DNA of 64,000 nt from Anaspis maculata (lineage: Eukaryota > Arthropoda > Insecta > Coleoptera > Scraptiidae): NCBI GenBank assembly GCA_949128115.1, contig OX421966.1, positions 33,993,042 to 34,057,041 of the forward strand, written 5' to 3'. The notes under the pieces were generated by a model that was given only the letters and a program-made list of their open reading frames with translations, did no database searches and was not told the origin of the DNA. This document shows, in pieces, positions 33,252 through 43,190 of the stretch. Position 1 is the stretch's first letter. Every line of letters begins with the position of its first letter. The position numbers were made by a program, and so were the translations under genes.

Positions 33252-36194
33252 TCACAAGGCTTCTGCTTCTCGTTTTCTCTCGGCTTCGGCACGTTTTTGC
33301 ATTATTGCTTCAAGGTATTCAGCTACTGATTCCCATTCCTCGAGCATTGTTTGTATGAAATTCTCCACCGTGATATTGCTACCAAGCTTGTTGATAAGGT
33401 CGCTTCTCAATTTGGCTACACCGCTGCAGTGGAATATGGCGTGTTCTGCGTCGTCTTCTTCGTCATCACAAAGATCGCAGTTTTGATCAGTAGTCTTCCC
33501 GATTTTCAGGCGGTACTGTCCAAAACAACCGTGTCCAGTTAGGCATTGTGTTATAAAATAATTGACTTCGCCACATTTTCTCTCCGTCCATGTTTTGACG
33601 TCTTTGATCAGCCTCCTCGTCCATTTATTTCTGGTGTTTTCGTCATCGCCGTCCCACTCCTGCTGCCACATTTGATAGGTCTTTTCTCTTTCTTGCCTCC
33701 TTGTATCTTCGGTTCTCACTTCGGTCAAGAAGATCCTTGTTCGCTCATCTGCAAGGATGTGCAGTGGAATCATTCCTGCTACAACCATGATGGTCTCTTT
33801 GGAGACCGTTCGGTAAGCGCTCGCAACTGTCAGTGCAGAGGTTCGCTGTGCAGATAATATCATGTTCTTGTACGTCTTCATTTGATTCGATCTGCTCCAG
33901 ACTGGCGCGCCATATATGATTATGCTTTGAGTGACCATGCTCAGCATCTTTCTTTTCCTTGCAGGAGGGCCCCCAATGTTTGGAGTCAATCTGTTCAACA
34001 CCTTCGTTGTCTTCTTGGCTTTCTCGCATACTCGTCGCAGATGTGGTCCAAAAGTCAATCTCCGATCAAGGGTGAGTCCTAGGTAATTGACCGTTTCGCT
34101 AAGAGGAATCTCAACTCCGTCGCATTTGAACTTGATGTTGTCCAGTTTGACTCTACAATTTAGCACAATAACGGAAGTTTTTTCGGGAGCAATCTCCAGT
34201 TGGTTTTGCTTCATCCACTGACTGACTCTCCTCAAGCATTTGTTTCCGATTTCAGTCAACTGTTTATCGGTTTTGGCAGTGATGATTATTGCAAGATCGT
34301 CTGCATAGCATATAGTTTTGACATTTTCTGGGGTGTCTATTGACATGATATCGTCATACAGGACGTTCCAGAGGGTTGGCCCCTTCACCGTGCCCTGTGG
34401 AACTCCTCCTTTGGTTTCTCGTATATGATCCCCGTTTACTTGAACCTTTCTATCGGTAAAGTAAGATTTCACCAGGTTAATCAAGTATTTAGAGATTCCT
34501 CTCTCCTCTAGTTTTCTCACGATCAGTTGCCACGATGCAGTGTTAAATGCGTTTCTGACATCTACCAGAATCAAAGCACACCAGTTCTTCTCCTTTCTTG
34601 CTATTTCTGTTATTTTGTGAATTGCGTCGATTGTGGTCCTTCCCTTACGAAAACCGAATTGATGGTCATGAAATCCTCCGTTTTCATCAATTTCTTGGAT
34701 GATCCGTTTGTTTATCAAATTTTCGTATGTTTTTCCAAGAACATCCAGAAGGCATATCGGTCTGTATTTGGTCGATTCATTAGGTTGTTTTTTTGGCTTC
34801 TCTATTAAAATCAGTTTGGAGATCTTCCATTTTTCTGGAAACACGTTTCTCCTTAGTAGACTGTTGTACAACTTTCTGAAGTAGTCGAGATTCGCCCTGA
34901 TCAGTACTTTCACAACTTCGGGTGGGATGCCGTCGGGTCCTGGGGCTTTGTTTATCTTGATTCTCCCAGCAGCTTCTTCTACTTCCTCTTCGCTGAACTC
35001 TCTTGCTGTTTCGTCAATTTCGTATTGGAATGATCCGTCCCTTGTTGCCGTGATGAACAGTTCTTCAAATATTTGTAGCTTTTTTTCTGGTGAGATGTTG
35101 ACCTTGGGGTTGTTGATTCTCATTTGAGAGCGAACTATGCCGTATCCATCTCCAAAAATGTCTGTGCCTAATTTCTCCAACGTTTCTTCCCATTTTTTCC
35201 GTTTGGATGCTCCAATTTGCCGGCGAAGGTTCTTCCTTTCTGCATTATACGCTTCCGTCAGGGTGGTCATTTGCTGTGGATTGTTCTTTTTTGCTCGTAA
35301 CAATTTTCTTCGTGTATTTCGTAGGGCTTTTATCGCTTGAAAAATTCTGTCTGTGAGCCAATATGGGGTGCGTCCTTCTGAATCACATCTGATTTTGGGT
35401 GTTGTTTGTTTGTACGATTCCGAAATAAGTCTGGCACATATTTCTACGTTCAGCGTGTTGTCTTTCTTTCTCATCTTCTCTTGGAAATATTTGTTCAAGT
35501 GCACAGGGTTGACTGGTCCAAATCTATATTGCGCCTTATTGCATGCTCGCACTTCCCTCAACTTGGTCAGAATGAACTTGTGGTCACTGAAAGACTCTTC
35601 ATCCAAAATTTCCCATGTTGGCTTTGTAGCAAATACGCTGTCATTCACCATTGTCAAGTCAATGAACGAACTGCCTGTGGTCCTCACCAAAGTCGGCTTT
35701 TCTCCGGAGTTAAGGATATTTAGACCGTGTGTCTGGCTCCAGTCGAGGATTTCTTCGCCTCTTCGGTTCGTGACGTTGCCACCCCAAAATGTATTCTTAG
35801 CGTTAAAGTCACCAGTAACAATGCATTTGCCTCGCACCCGTCGCAGGTCAGTACTAAGCTCCTCCAAGTAGGCGTTCACCGCAAGAGCAGGGCAATTTGG
35901 ACTGATGTAGACACTGTAAAGTGCTACTTCTTGCATTTCTAGACAGACAAAGCAGTGCCCCTTTCGGAAGTCAGTCACCGTGTACCTTCTGCTGAAATTC
36001 ACAATGCAAGCATCAGCGGAGTCGCTTGTGTATGTGTGTGCTCTATTGGTGCAGATCTTTCTGTTTGGCTCGCTTACTGTGATGAAGTCGCATTTCTCTC
36101 TCAGTGAAACAGCAGAAGCAAGGTCGTGCGAGTGAACGCTCCTGTTTGCGTTTATCTGCAAGATTCCCATCTCGTAGTACCCTTTATTAGCCAT
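33252..36194 (-). CDS. ORF2: endonuclease-reverse transcriptase of the LINE
   Basis: An uninterrupted 980-codon frame. I start it at the Met of MANKGYYEMG (36194). The frame stays open 70 codons further up (to 36404), but only by translating the minisatellite. Residues ~10-215 form an APE-like endonuclease: SEPNR (41-45), TGDFNAKN (127-134) and SDH (203-205). Residues ~415-690 are the reverse transcriptase: KAPGPDGIP, YRPICLL (478-484), FGFRKGRT (513-520), GGVPQG (596-601) and the catalytic YADD (630-633). Near the C terminus TGHG (886-889) precedes a Cx2Cx8Hx4C knuckle (C906, C909, H918, C923), as in R1-clade proteins. No RNase H is seen. It would nick the target and copy the element RNA in place. 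It is in the same frame as ORF1, 360 bases downstream. Confidence 0.93.
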   Translation of the reverse strand: MANKGYYEMGILQINANRSVHSHDLASAVSLREKCDFITVSEPNRKICTNRAHTYTSDSADACIVNFSRRYTVTDFRKGHCFVCLEMQEVALYSVYISPNCPALAVNAYLEELSTDLRRVRGKCIVTGDFNAKNTFWGGNVTNRRGEEILDWSQTHGLNILNSGEKPTLVRTTGSSFIDLTMVNDSVFATKPTWEILDEESFSDHKFILTKLREVRACNKAQYRFGPVNPVHLNKYFQEKMRKKDNTLNVEICARLISESYKQTTPKIRCDSEGRTPYWLTDRIFQAIKALRNTRRKLLRAKKNNPQQMTTLTEAYNAERKNLRRQIGASKRKKWEETLEKLGTDIFGDGYGIVRSQMRINNPKVNISPEKKLQIFEELFITATRDGSFQYEIDETAREFSEEEVEEAAGRIKINKAPGPDGIPPEVVKVLIRANLDYFRKLYNSLLRRNVFPEKWKISKLILIEKPKKQPNESTKYRPICLLDVLGKTYENLINKRIIQEIDENGGFHDHQFGFRKGRTTIDAIHKITEIARKEKNWCALILVDVRNAFNTASWQLIVRKLEERGISKYLINLVKSYFTDRKVQVNGDHIRETKGGVPQGTVKGPTLWNVLYDDIMSIDTPENVKTICYADDLAIIITAKTDKQLTEIGNKCLRRVSQWMKQNQLEIAPEKTSVIVLNCRVKLDNIKFKCDGVEIPLSETVNYLGLTLDRRLTFGPHLRRVCEKAKKTTKVLNRLTPNIGGPPARKRKMLSMVTQSIIIYGAPVWSRSNQMKTYKNMILSAQRTSALTVASAYRTVSKETIMVVAGMIPLHILADERTRIFLTEVRTEDTRRQEREKTYQMWQQEWDGDDENTRNKWTRRLIKDVKTWTERKCGEVNYFITQCLTGHGCFGQYRLKIGKTTDQNCDLCDDEEDDAEHAIFHCSGVAKLRSDLINKLGSNITVENFIQTMLEEWESVAEYLEAIMQKRAEAERKREAEAL

Positions 36195-36229
36195 CTGGAA
36201 TAAAAAAACGATGCAAAACCTGAAGAATG

Positions 36230-36515
36230 GAAAACTGGTTGAGATAAAACTTGTAGATATGAAAGCTTGTAGAGATAAAAATTTATAGAGATAAAAACTT
36301 GTAGAGATAAAAACTTGTAGAGATAAAAACTTGTAGAGATAAAAACTTGTAGAGATAAAAACTTGTAGAGATAAAAACTTGTAGAGGTAAAAACTTGTAG
36401 ACACAAAGACTTGTAGAAATAAGAATTTGTGGGAATAAGAACTTGTAGAGATAAAACTCGTAGATATAAAAACTTGTAGATATAAAGACTTGTAGAAATA
36501 AAACTTTTGATTTCG
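36230..36515 (-). repeat. 16-bp minisatellite between ORF1 and ORF2
   Basis: About 17 copies of a 16-nt unit (plus strand ACTTGTAGAGATAAAA), perfect in the middle and diverged at both ends. Three units make 48 nt, so the reading frame stays open with a 16-residue period through the most regular part. It fills most of the 360-base gap between the ORF1 stop and the ORF2 start, where R1-clade elements usually have a short gap or overlap. Confidence 0.9.
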
Positions 36516-36554
36516 AACTGGTCTCGGTTCTTTGACTAGATTGTTGTTGGTAGA

Positions 36555-38519
36555 CTAGAAGTCCTGTATGATTGTTCTGGCACTTTCGTTACGCTCTCTT
36601 GGGCGTCCTTTCCTTGTGCTTTCCTGATGCAATTTATACGCAATGCAGTTTTTGTTCCCTGCATAATGATTGTGATCTACTTTCATGTCTTGGCATGGAA
36701 AACATGTCGGTGACTCATTGCACTGTCCAGATTCATGTTGCTTGTCGCCGCAATTCCTACAAAGTGCTTGACGGTCGGGTCCTTTACAGTTAGTACTCTC
36801 ATGTCCAAAATTGTGACATTTGAAGCATCTGTCTTTCCTTTTCCTTTCTTGAATTTTGCAGCTGCTCCATCCAACTTTAATCCTCCCTTTCCGAAGGAGC
36901 TTCTCCGCCAGCTTCGTTTGTACGACCACCATAGCATATTTCGACCCGTCTTTGAATTGACGGATCCACTGGACTCTGATACTTTGTCTGTCGATGCCGC
37001 TTCCGTCCGCAACTGCGCAAATGATATCTTCCTCAGATGTGTCTTCCTCTAAATCCTTTATTTCCAGCGCTTTTGTTGCTGCTGTTCTAGGGAGGTGCTT
37101 AACTGAATTTTCGTTTAAAACATGACCAATCGCCTTCAGAAGTTTTTTGCCATTTTCAGCTCTGCTATCCATTTCGATGATCATCTTGCCGTCTCTGTTC
37201 TTCCGTACTTTCCTGACCTCATCAATTCCTGCATCTTGGGGTACTTCATTCTTGAGTTTTTTGAGGGTTTCAGCATACGTTCCCTTTCCAATGTCAATCG
37301 TGATCTTTTCCGACATTTCCCTACTCGTTCCTTTGTCTTGATTTTTGACATCTTTGTTTCGTCTGTTTTCTCCAGCTAGGCTGTACACTGTTGTTTCAAC
37401 TTCTCTGTCCCAGAAAATTATCTCCAAGAGTTTTTTAACCACATCTCAGTCGAGTCCGTCTCGACCGCTTCCTATTTTAGGTATCGCCAATTTTCTTGCT
37501 CCTTGCTGCTTCATGAGGACTTTCAGTTTTTTCAAAGAATCATATAAGTCTTTCAAATTAGGTTTGTCCGTTGATGTTTCTTTTGTGATTAGGTAGAATA
37601 CTTTCCGGGTTACTTTGTCTCCGTTTTCGCGTTCTGACGTTTCCTCAATCCAAGCTACCTCTCCTGTTTTGGCATTTTGTTCTAATAGTTCTTTTTTGCT
37701 CTGGAATTTGTCCTTGAAACGAACTGCTATGCCTCGCCCCATTCTAAGGTCGGCAGCTACGCAGTGAGCCAGCGCGCAGTCGTCGGGCGCCTCGAAAACA
37801 TCTCCGGTTACTTCTTCGATTCTATGGATTCTCTCAGGCCATTCTAGATTGGCGATTGTTTCAGCTGTTTCGAAGTCTTCACAAGCCGAAATTATGTTTG
37901 TGAGTCTCCTGGGGTCGTCTGCAGCCATGGATTCTTCTGTCTGTGTGCTTATTGTTTGAGTTGATAAGTCGCTTTGTCTTGCTCCTGTTCTTCTGAGCTC
38001 CGCGATTTCGATTATCCTCTCTTCTGCTTCCGTTTGAAAAGTTTTCACTATATCTTCGTGTGCTCTTATAACATCGAAGAAAGCGGTTTTTGTTTCTTCA
38101 AAGTTCTTTTTCACAAAAACGTGAACGTTTCTATTGTCCTTGATGTACTCTTTTAGTTCACGAAATTTTGTCTTGACGTTCTCAAGCTTAGTATTGTAGT
38201 TTTGTCCTTGGTCCTCGAGAGTATTCTTCTTCTCCCTTTTTGGAGAGTTCTCAGGCGGAGACGTGGGGCCTCTCTTACTTCCTGTAGTTAGCTCGTTGAA
38301 GAACTTTTTCATTGTTGGTCTCAAGTCAGGACAAGAGTCCGTTCTCAATCTTGGAGGAGTTCTAGTCAACCTGTTGACCACAACAATTGGCTCATTCTGG
38401 TCCATGGGAAGTGCAGTTTTGGTGTCGTATTGATTGGGCGTCAGATCCACAGAGGGTGCCCGATTCTCTGTGGGGTTGGGGGGGGCTTGTTCAAGATCCG
38501 AGGCTTGCTTTGATTGCAT
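36555..38519 (-). pseudogene. ORF1: macro-domain plus gag zinc-knuckle protein, broken by one TGA
   Basis: A 655-codon frame from 38519, open except for a TGA at 37446-37448 (codon 358); the same frame resumes at once. Residues 1-100 are polar, with a basic NLS-like patch (KRGPTSPPENSPKREKK, 82-98). Residues ~103-178 look coiled-coil. Two TQT motifs lie at 187-194. From ~233 comes a macro domain (VTGDVFEAP; AHCVAADLRMGRGIAV; FYLITK; IPKIGSGRD) very like TARG1/OARD1, including the positions of its catalytic Lys (313) and Asp (354). The stop falls three residues after GLD of GRDGLD would continue. The second part ends in gag CCHC knuckles (Cx2Cx4Hx4C twice, then a looser third; 36827-36645). 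The gag role is RNA binding; macro domains bind or cleave ADP-ribose. Whether this copy is dead or read through cannot be told. Confidence 0.85.
37377..37823 (-). other. Macro (ADP-ribose-binding/hydrolase) domain segment within ORF1
   Basis: This segment covers the ~148-codon TARG1-like domain of ORF1, from RIEEVTGDVFEAP to VETTVYSL, including the internal TGA. Matching family features by eye are the GD[VL]F start, the AHC-x5-RMG-GIAV ADP-ribose loop, a central GEVA, Y[LI]ITK, [IP]x[IV]G-G-D and a C-terminal TVY[ST]L. The resemblance to the OARD1 type is closer than to the MacroD type. A macro domain is not part of the R1-clade ORF1 as I know it. Confidence 0.85.
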
Positions 38520-38854
38520 TCTTGTTGTTGCCCCATTGTTTTACAGGTCGGGGCCAAACCTGGCCTTTTATGGCTACGGCCAGCCTACAGGGTGTGAATA
38601 CTCCAGACAGCAGAGCCCTGACGACCGCTTACTTGATTCAGCGGTATGCTGCAAAGAGGGGGATTTCTTCCGCCCGGTGGTCCCCTGGCCCGCCGGGGGT
38701 TGTGCTGTTTCTTGGCTTTCACCGCTCTTCATCGACCTTACCGGCATGGGTGACCCTGCCAGGAGCTCGTGCTCCCGCCGGCGTTGCTCTCAGAATCATC
38801 GCAGTTACTTGAGCCCCTCCACCAACTACAAGGTCTCACAGCACCTAGGAGGGG
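38520..38854 (-). promoter_or_regulatory. 5' UTR of the LINE, presumed internal promoter
   Basis: 335 bases of GC-rich sequence between the target duplication and the ORF1 ATG. Non-LTR elements carry their promoter here, but no single motif is diagnostic. It contains no long frame of its own on the sense strand. Confidence 0.55.
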
Positions 38855-38868
38855 AACACAACCTGACC
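38855..38868. repeat. Target-site duplication, 5' side of the LINE
   Basis: AACACAACCTGACC, identical to 33028-33041. It runs directly into the CCTGA array. Confidence 0.85.
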
Positions 38869-38943
38869 TGACCTGACCTGACCTGACCTGACCTGACCTG
38901 ACCTGACCTGACCTGTCCTCACCTGACCTGACCTGACCTGACA
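38861..38943. repeat. (CCTGA)n array = (TCAGG)n telomere-like repeat
   Basis: About 16 pentamers, perfect except ACCTGTCCTC near 38911-38920 and ACATG at the far end. TCAGG is the telomeric unit of many beetles. Here it lies internally and abuts the 5' end of the LINE. It may be an interstitial telomere-like tract that served as target, or slippage growth from the last bases of the duplicated target. Confidence 0.9.
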
Positions 38944-39001
38944 TGTTGCTCGTAGTTGTTCGTAGCGAACTAAAGGGAAGTCTTTTTTGTAAAGTCACCA
39001 A

Positions 39002-39180
39002 CTGATTTTTTGTCGGTCCGATTTTTTGTCCGTCTAATTTTTTCAGTCAGTCTGATTTTTGTAGTCGGCCTGGTTTTTTGTCAATCTGATTTTTGGTCGT
39101 TCTAATTTTTCTCTGGACCGGTCTGATCGTACCGACAATAAATCAGACCGAAGAAAAATCAGACGGACTCAAAAATCAGA
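39002..39180. repeat. Minisatellite of ~18-bp GTC-GTCTGATTTTTT units
   Basis: About eight diverged units around GTCxGTCTGATTTTTTGT. The last two are inverted (AAAAATCAGAC at 39145-39178), so the array ends in a small palindrome. Confidence 0.7.
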
Positions 39181-41111
39181 ATAATGAATTACTCAAAAAT
39201 TCATTCCTGCTCGGGGATCAACTTTTTTCGGAAAATTCCAACTGATATCGAAAGTAAATTGGATTGGGCGTCGTGTAGACTCATTTTTAAAATCGACACG
39301 GTTCCGGTTTCCGACGGTATTTTTTTCAAGATGAAATTTGCACATTCCGTAAATTTGAAGAAACTGCAGTGCAAACTTCGACATGCGGTGAGCAGGTTAG
39401 GTTCGTGGGTGAGCCTCACGAAATAATTATTCATTTCAGGTGCAGACATGGTAGGAATGAAAATTTGAGAAAAGATTGAATTCATTTTTGGAGGGAAAAC
39501 TTTTGAAGTCAGACCCACGGTTTTGAAGCTTACCTACCTCTCTGAAAAAACTGCAAATTTTCCAACTTTGTATTCCGTGGACAGATTTCCACAATTTTTG
39601 TCTTAACAAGAGGTAACTGGTTCTTGACATCTTCCAGCTTTTTCTCCCAATTTTCTGGGGATTTCGCTTCGCTCCTCATGCTTCAAAATTACGCGTGTGA
39701 CAACACTATGTCTTATAAAACTTGTATTATAAACTATTTTGTACCATCTTGAGATTTTGTGTATCGTTTCTTTTTTGTAACCTATACTTTGTTATCTTTA
39801 TGTATATCCATTCATTTATTTATTCACTATCAATTTCTGAAAGTTCAATGCCTAATGGCCTAATTATGTACAAAATGTAGATACTGAACAAATAAACACT
39901 ATCTCGATCTATACCATGAACCAAAGGCATACTTCTTTCCCAATATACGCTCATAAAGCATCTTCGCCGAAATGTTCTCACTACGACAATAACAAAGGCC
40001 TTGCTATCTCCTCAGTCACATAGCTGTCTTGCGCGAGCATGTATTAACCTTTTGTCTGCAAAGAATAGCAAAAATATCCACATGTGCTTCCTCGGTAGGT
40101 ATACTATACTACCGACTGTCCATTATTTCCGAAGCTGAAAAGTCACGTACAAACCTCTCCCTTCTTCCTACATGTCCATGTGGGTACTAGATGGGTGTTT
40201 TGTTATTTATAGTGTATTATATCCTCTAATTCCTGCGTGTATAATCGCCAATATAATGGGGCAGTCCCAAACACGTCAAGTGTAAGAATGGCATGATGTT
40301 TTTATATGACCATGCCCGCCGCACATAGTGGATTCTTTAGGCATCAGGGGATTTAGACACACATGGTGCAAAAATTGCTTGAGCTGACAGACCGATTGTT
40401 TGAAGAATATTTTTTAAAAAGCCTCTGTGGGAACTACCCTCGCACATAATTTCAATTGTTTTATTGAAGAATTGAAAGCTAATTTACCTATGGTGTGATC
40501 AAATAATTTCATAAATCAGGCAGTCTTTGTTCCAACCAAAAGCAACTTTACACTCTGAAATTTGACCAGGTCACAGTCTGCCTAAATCACGAGTTTATTT
40601 GATAACACGATAGATTCCCGGAAGTTTTTTCTATGCGGTGGATTTCGGTGGTCATGTGCAAATGAAACGATTCAGCGTAGTGCTTGCAAGTAGATGATAT
40701 TAATTTTGTAACGTCTCATGGCCGACAATTAATGCCACACATGGCCTTTTTATTGCTTACTTTTATTAAAACACCACGCTTTCTGAAATTACGACCAAAA
40801 AGACAAAGAGTCGTTTTTAGGGGCCAACAATATTAGCTCCAATGAAAAAAGCTCAGTTGTACTCCAGTTATAGGTACCGGGTAGCTGGGTATCGTTTTGA
40901 GCGCACTTCATCAAACGGGAAGGCGCTAATGTCGTCGCTTTGTCCGTCTGTATGTCCGTCTGTTTTCTCCGAAAAACTACAAAGAATGACCTTGGGACCC
41001 GATCAAAAAAATCTTGGTCGAATCTCAATCAAGCCGGAAGACTTGTCTGCTGGATTTTAATGTTGCTCGGTGGGTCAGTCTGATGTGCTGAGATTCTTAT
41101 TCACATCGTTA
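39181..41111. other. AT-rich non-coding DNA
   Basis: No supported gene. Near 40930-40975, GTCCGTCTGTATGTCCGTCTG is a motif style shared with 21645 and typical of invertebrate repeats. Confidence 0.4.
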
Positions 41112-41238
41112 TACCGTATGATCAAAAACTTTCTTACTCAAGGGAGGCTATGGCCTGGCCAAAATCGGCCTCGTTTGCCTGCCATAATGACCAGGACCAC
41201 AGCCTCCCTCGAATAAGAAAGTTTTCGATCATACGGTA
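41112..41238. mobile_element. 127-bp MITE with 47-bp arms
   Basis: TACCGTATGATCAAAAACTT (left) is inverse to AAGTTTTCGATCATACGGTA (right, ends 41238). Pairing continues through GGGAGGCTATGGCCTGG. The loop is about 30 nt. TA flanks the left side. Confidence 0.82.
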
Positions 41239-42580
41239 GCTTTAGCTTAAGAGCTTCTGCTTTTTATGAAGGCATTACGTCATCTGCGAATTTTTTCGAC
41301 CACATTTGAGGCATTTCCCTAAACTTCTTTGAACTCTAGAGCGCCGGATCTGGGGCACCTGTATAGAATGCTCAAGTTTGATTTGGGGGACTCATAATTT
41401 CTATGATTATTCTTGATTTTCCTTCCAACAAGGTAGATTTTTGAGCAATTGGCATCACCAAGTATGCATAAAAAGGTTGATCATTATTATTATTTGTGAT
41501 GCACAAAATCAAACTCTAGTTTAGACCACTTCGTCAAAGTGGAACGAAATCGGCTGGGAAAAAATAAATATTGCTTACCTCTTACTCAATTGTAATTACC
41601 TCCAGTTTGAGCACCACCCCCGCTGTATAGGTAGGTATTGTGAGTTTAAGTAGCGGTAGATGCCCTAGGAAAATTATGTCGGGACACGTAGGAGTAATTA
41701 TTTTAAAATAATTGGTGCTGTTGAGGGCTCTGCACCCCTCTCGCACAACGCACCAACATCATCATTAAACCCACTTTTTATACACTCAGGTATATTTCCA
41801 ACATTTTCTTTTAAGAGAATGGCTGTTGAGCACAAGAATCGCTATTTGGTGTTTTATTTCCGTAACACACGCCAACACCAACGGGGTGGGATTTTCCAAC
41901 ACAATTTTCTCGTTGAGAACGAGCTAATTATGACAGAGGTTTTCGCACCTGCTTTTGAATTATTTGTATGAATAATAATTGGCTGAGTATAGGTGCCTAT
42001 TTCAGATTGTGATTAATTGAAAATTACTTAGGTAAAGACGGAGGCAAAAAGCTACATCAGGAAAATTGTCAACATTTTCTTAATACAGAAACAATGTAAA
42101 CCACTCACAAATTTATCTGATAGAACCGCAGCGGAATGCGCAATAAAATAATTGCTATCTTAAACGGATTGTAAGATTTTAGAGACTATAAAGTCATAAA
42201 ATTTGTTTTACGTCAAAGATATAATCAAAACGATATTGTAACTGGCTCGGTAACTGACCACCTGTAGTGCCTGGCGTTCCCATCCGCACAGTCCGCTTTG
42301 CAAACTCTTCTCTCTGATGTTCCAAATGAAATATAGACAGGCACGAGTACATTGAATGTACACCTATACAGATCAAATGTCAAAAAAATTGTTATGACGT
42401 CACTGAATCGTCCCCTTGAAATGTAACACCCCATTCTAGAAAAAAATCCATACGACGTATCTCGAGCACGCAGAATTTATATTGGAGCAAACCGAAAGCA
42501 ATTATAACGATTAGGGGGAAGGAAAATAATACAAAATCGATATCTTAATAATTAAAAATACATAAAATCAGTGGAATGGG
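41239..42580. other. Non-coding DNA
   Basis: Nothing firm. The short ORFs lack motifs. Confidence 0.35.
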
Positions 42581-43190
42581 GAAGACGCGCGACCCTTTTA
42601 TATGGTGGTGGTGGTGGGTGCCTGCCAGCCAGAGCACACTGCGACCGATTTTAAATTATCAATGAGTGCGTCTCTCTCCTGTATAAGCTCACTTTTTCCA
42701 AGGCAAGAAGGGGGACGGACTCTGGGTTTATTTCGCGGCATTTAACGAGGAGGGCGCATCGCATCGCCCAAGTCCACGATAATTGAGAAATTCCCTGTTG
42801 ACACTTTTTCGTCAAATACTTACCGCATTTTTGTGCATCGCCGTAAACTAATGAGGTAGATAATTTCCGATAGTTTGGTAAATAGACGCAAATAGAGATA
42901 GAGTGATAGAGTGGAAAAGTATCGGGGGAATAATACGGAGGAGCCTCTTGGGCGGATGGCTGGCTGCGTAGGTATGTACGACGTGTGGTGGCCGCAAATT
43001 TAATAAATTAAGGAGAGGGTGTATGTTGTGCTTGTGCAGTAATCAATTTTAATTACGGCCCTGCGAGAGCGTATAGCCCGTGCTCTGGCACGGTATAAAA
43101 GCGTCGATGTAAGCATTCGCATTTTCTTAATCACACCCCACCCCGTGTACTGAGGCTGTTGCCTGGATAAGAGAAGAAAAAACACCAGAA
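42581..43190. promoter_or_regulatory. GC-richer block, possible regulatory island
   Basis: Composition rises above the surroundings, with GGTGGTGGTGGTGGG at 42604, CGCATCGCATCGCCC near 42747 and TATAAAAG at 43094-43101. There is no exon with splice support. Similar blocks lie at 17, 28 and 48 kb. Confidence 0.3.

Larger units (their letters stand above)
33042..38854 (-). mobile_element. R1-clade-like non-LTR retrotransposon, 5.8 kb, nearly intact
   Basis: A complete element on the minus strand. In order it has a GC-rich 5' UTR (38854-38520), ORF1 with a macro domain and gag zinc knuckles, a 16-bp minisatellite spacer, ORF2 with endonuclease and reverse transcriptase, a short GC-rich 3' UTR (33251-33062) and a 20-nt poly(A). 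Flanking 14-bp duplications are identical. The pattern (APE-type endonuclease, R1-type RT, C-terminal CCHC, no RNase H) fits the R1 clade, to which the telomere-repeat elements TRAS and SART belong. The 5' junction is a TCAGG array, the target known for SART elements of Tribolium. Identical duplications and an open ORF2 suggest a young copy; one in-frame stop in ORF1 is the only lesion I see. Confidence 0.9.

Noticed and set aside
35353..35871. 172-codon plus-strand ORF, and others opposite ORF1/ORF2
   Set aside because: Antisense shadows of the LINE frames; no domain of their own.
36195..36404. 70-codon upstream extension of ORF2
   Set aside because: Largely translated minisatellite; the conserved endonuclease starts right after the Met at 36194, so I start there.
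38738..39001. Minus-strand ORF with SGQVR repeats
   Set aside because: It is the TCAGG array translated, not a gene.
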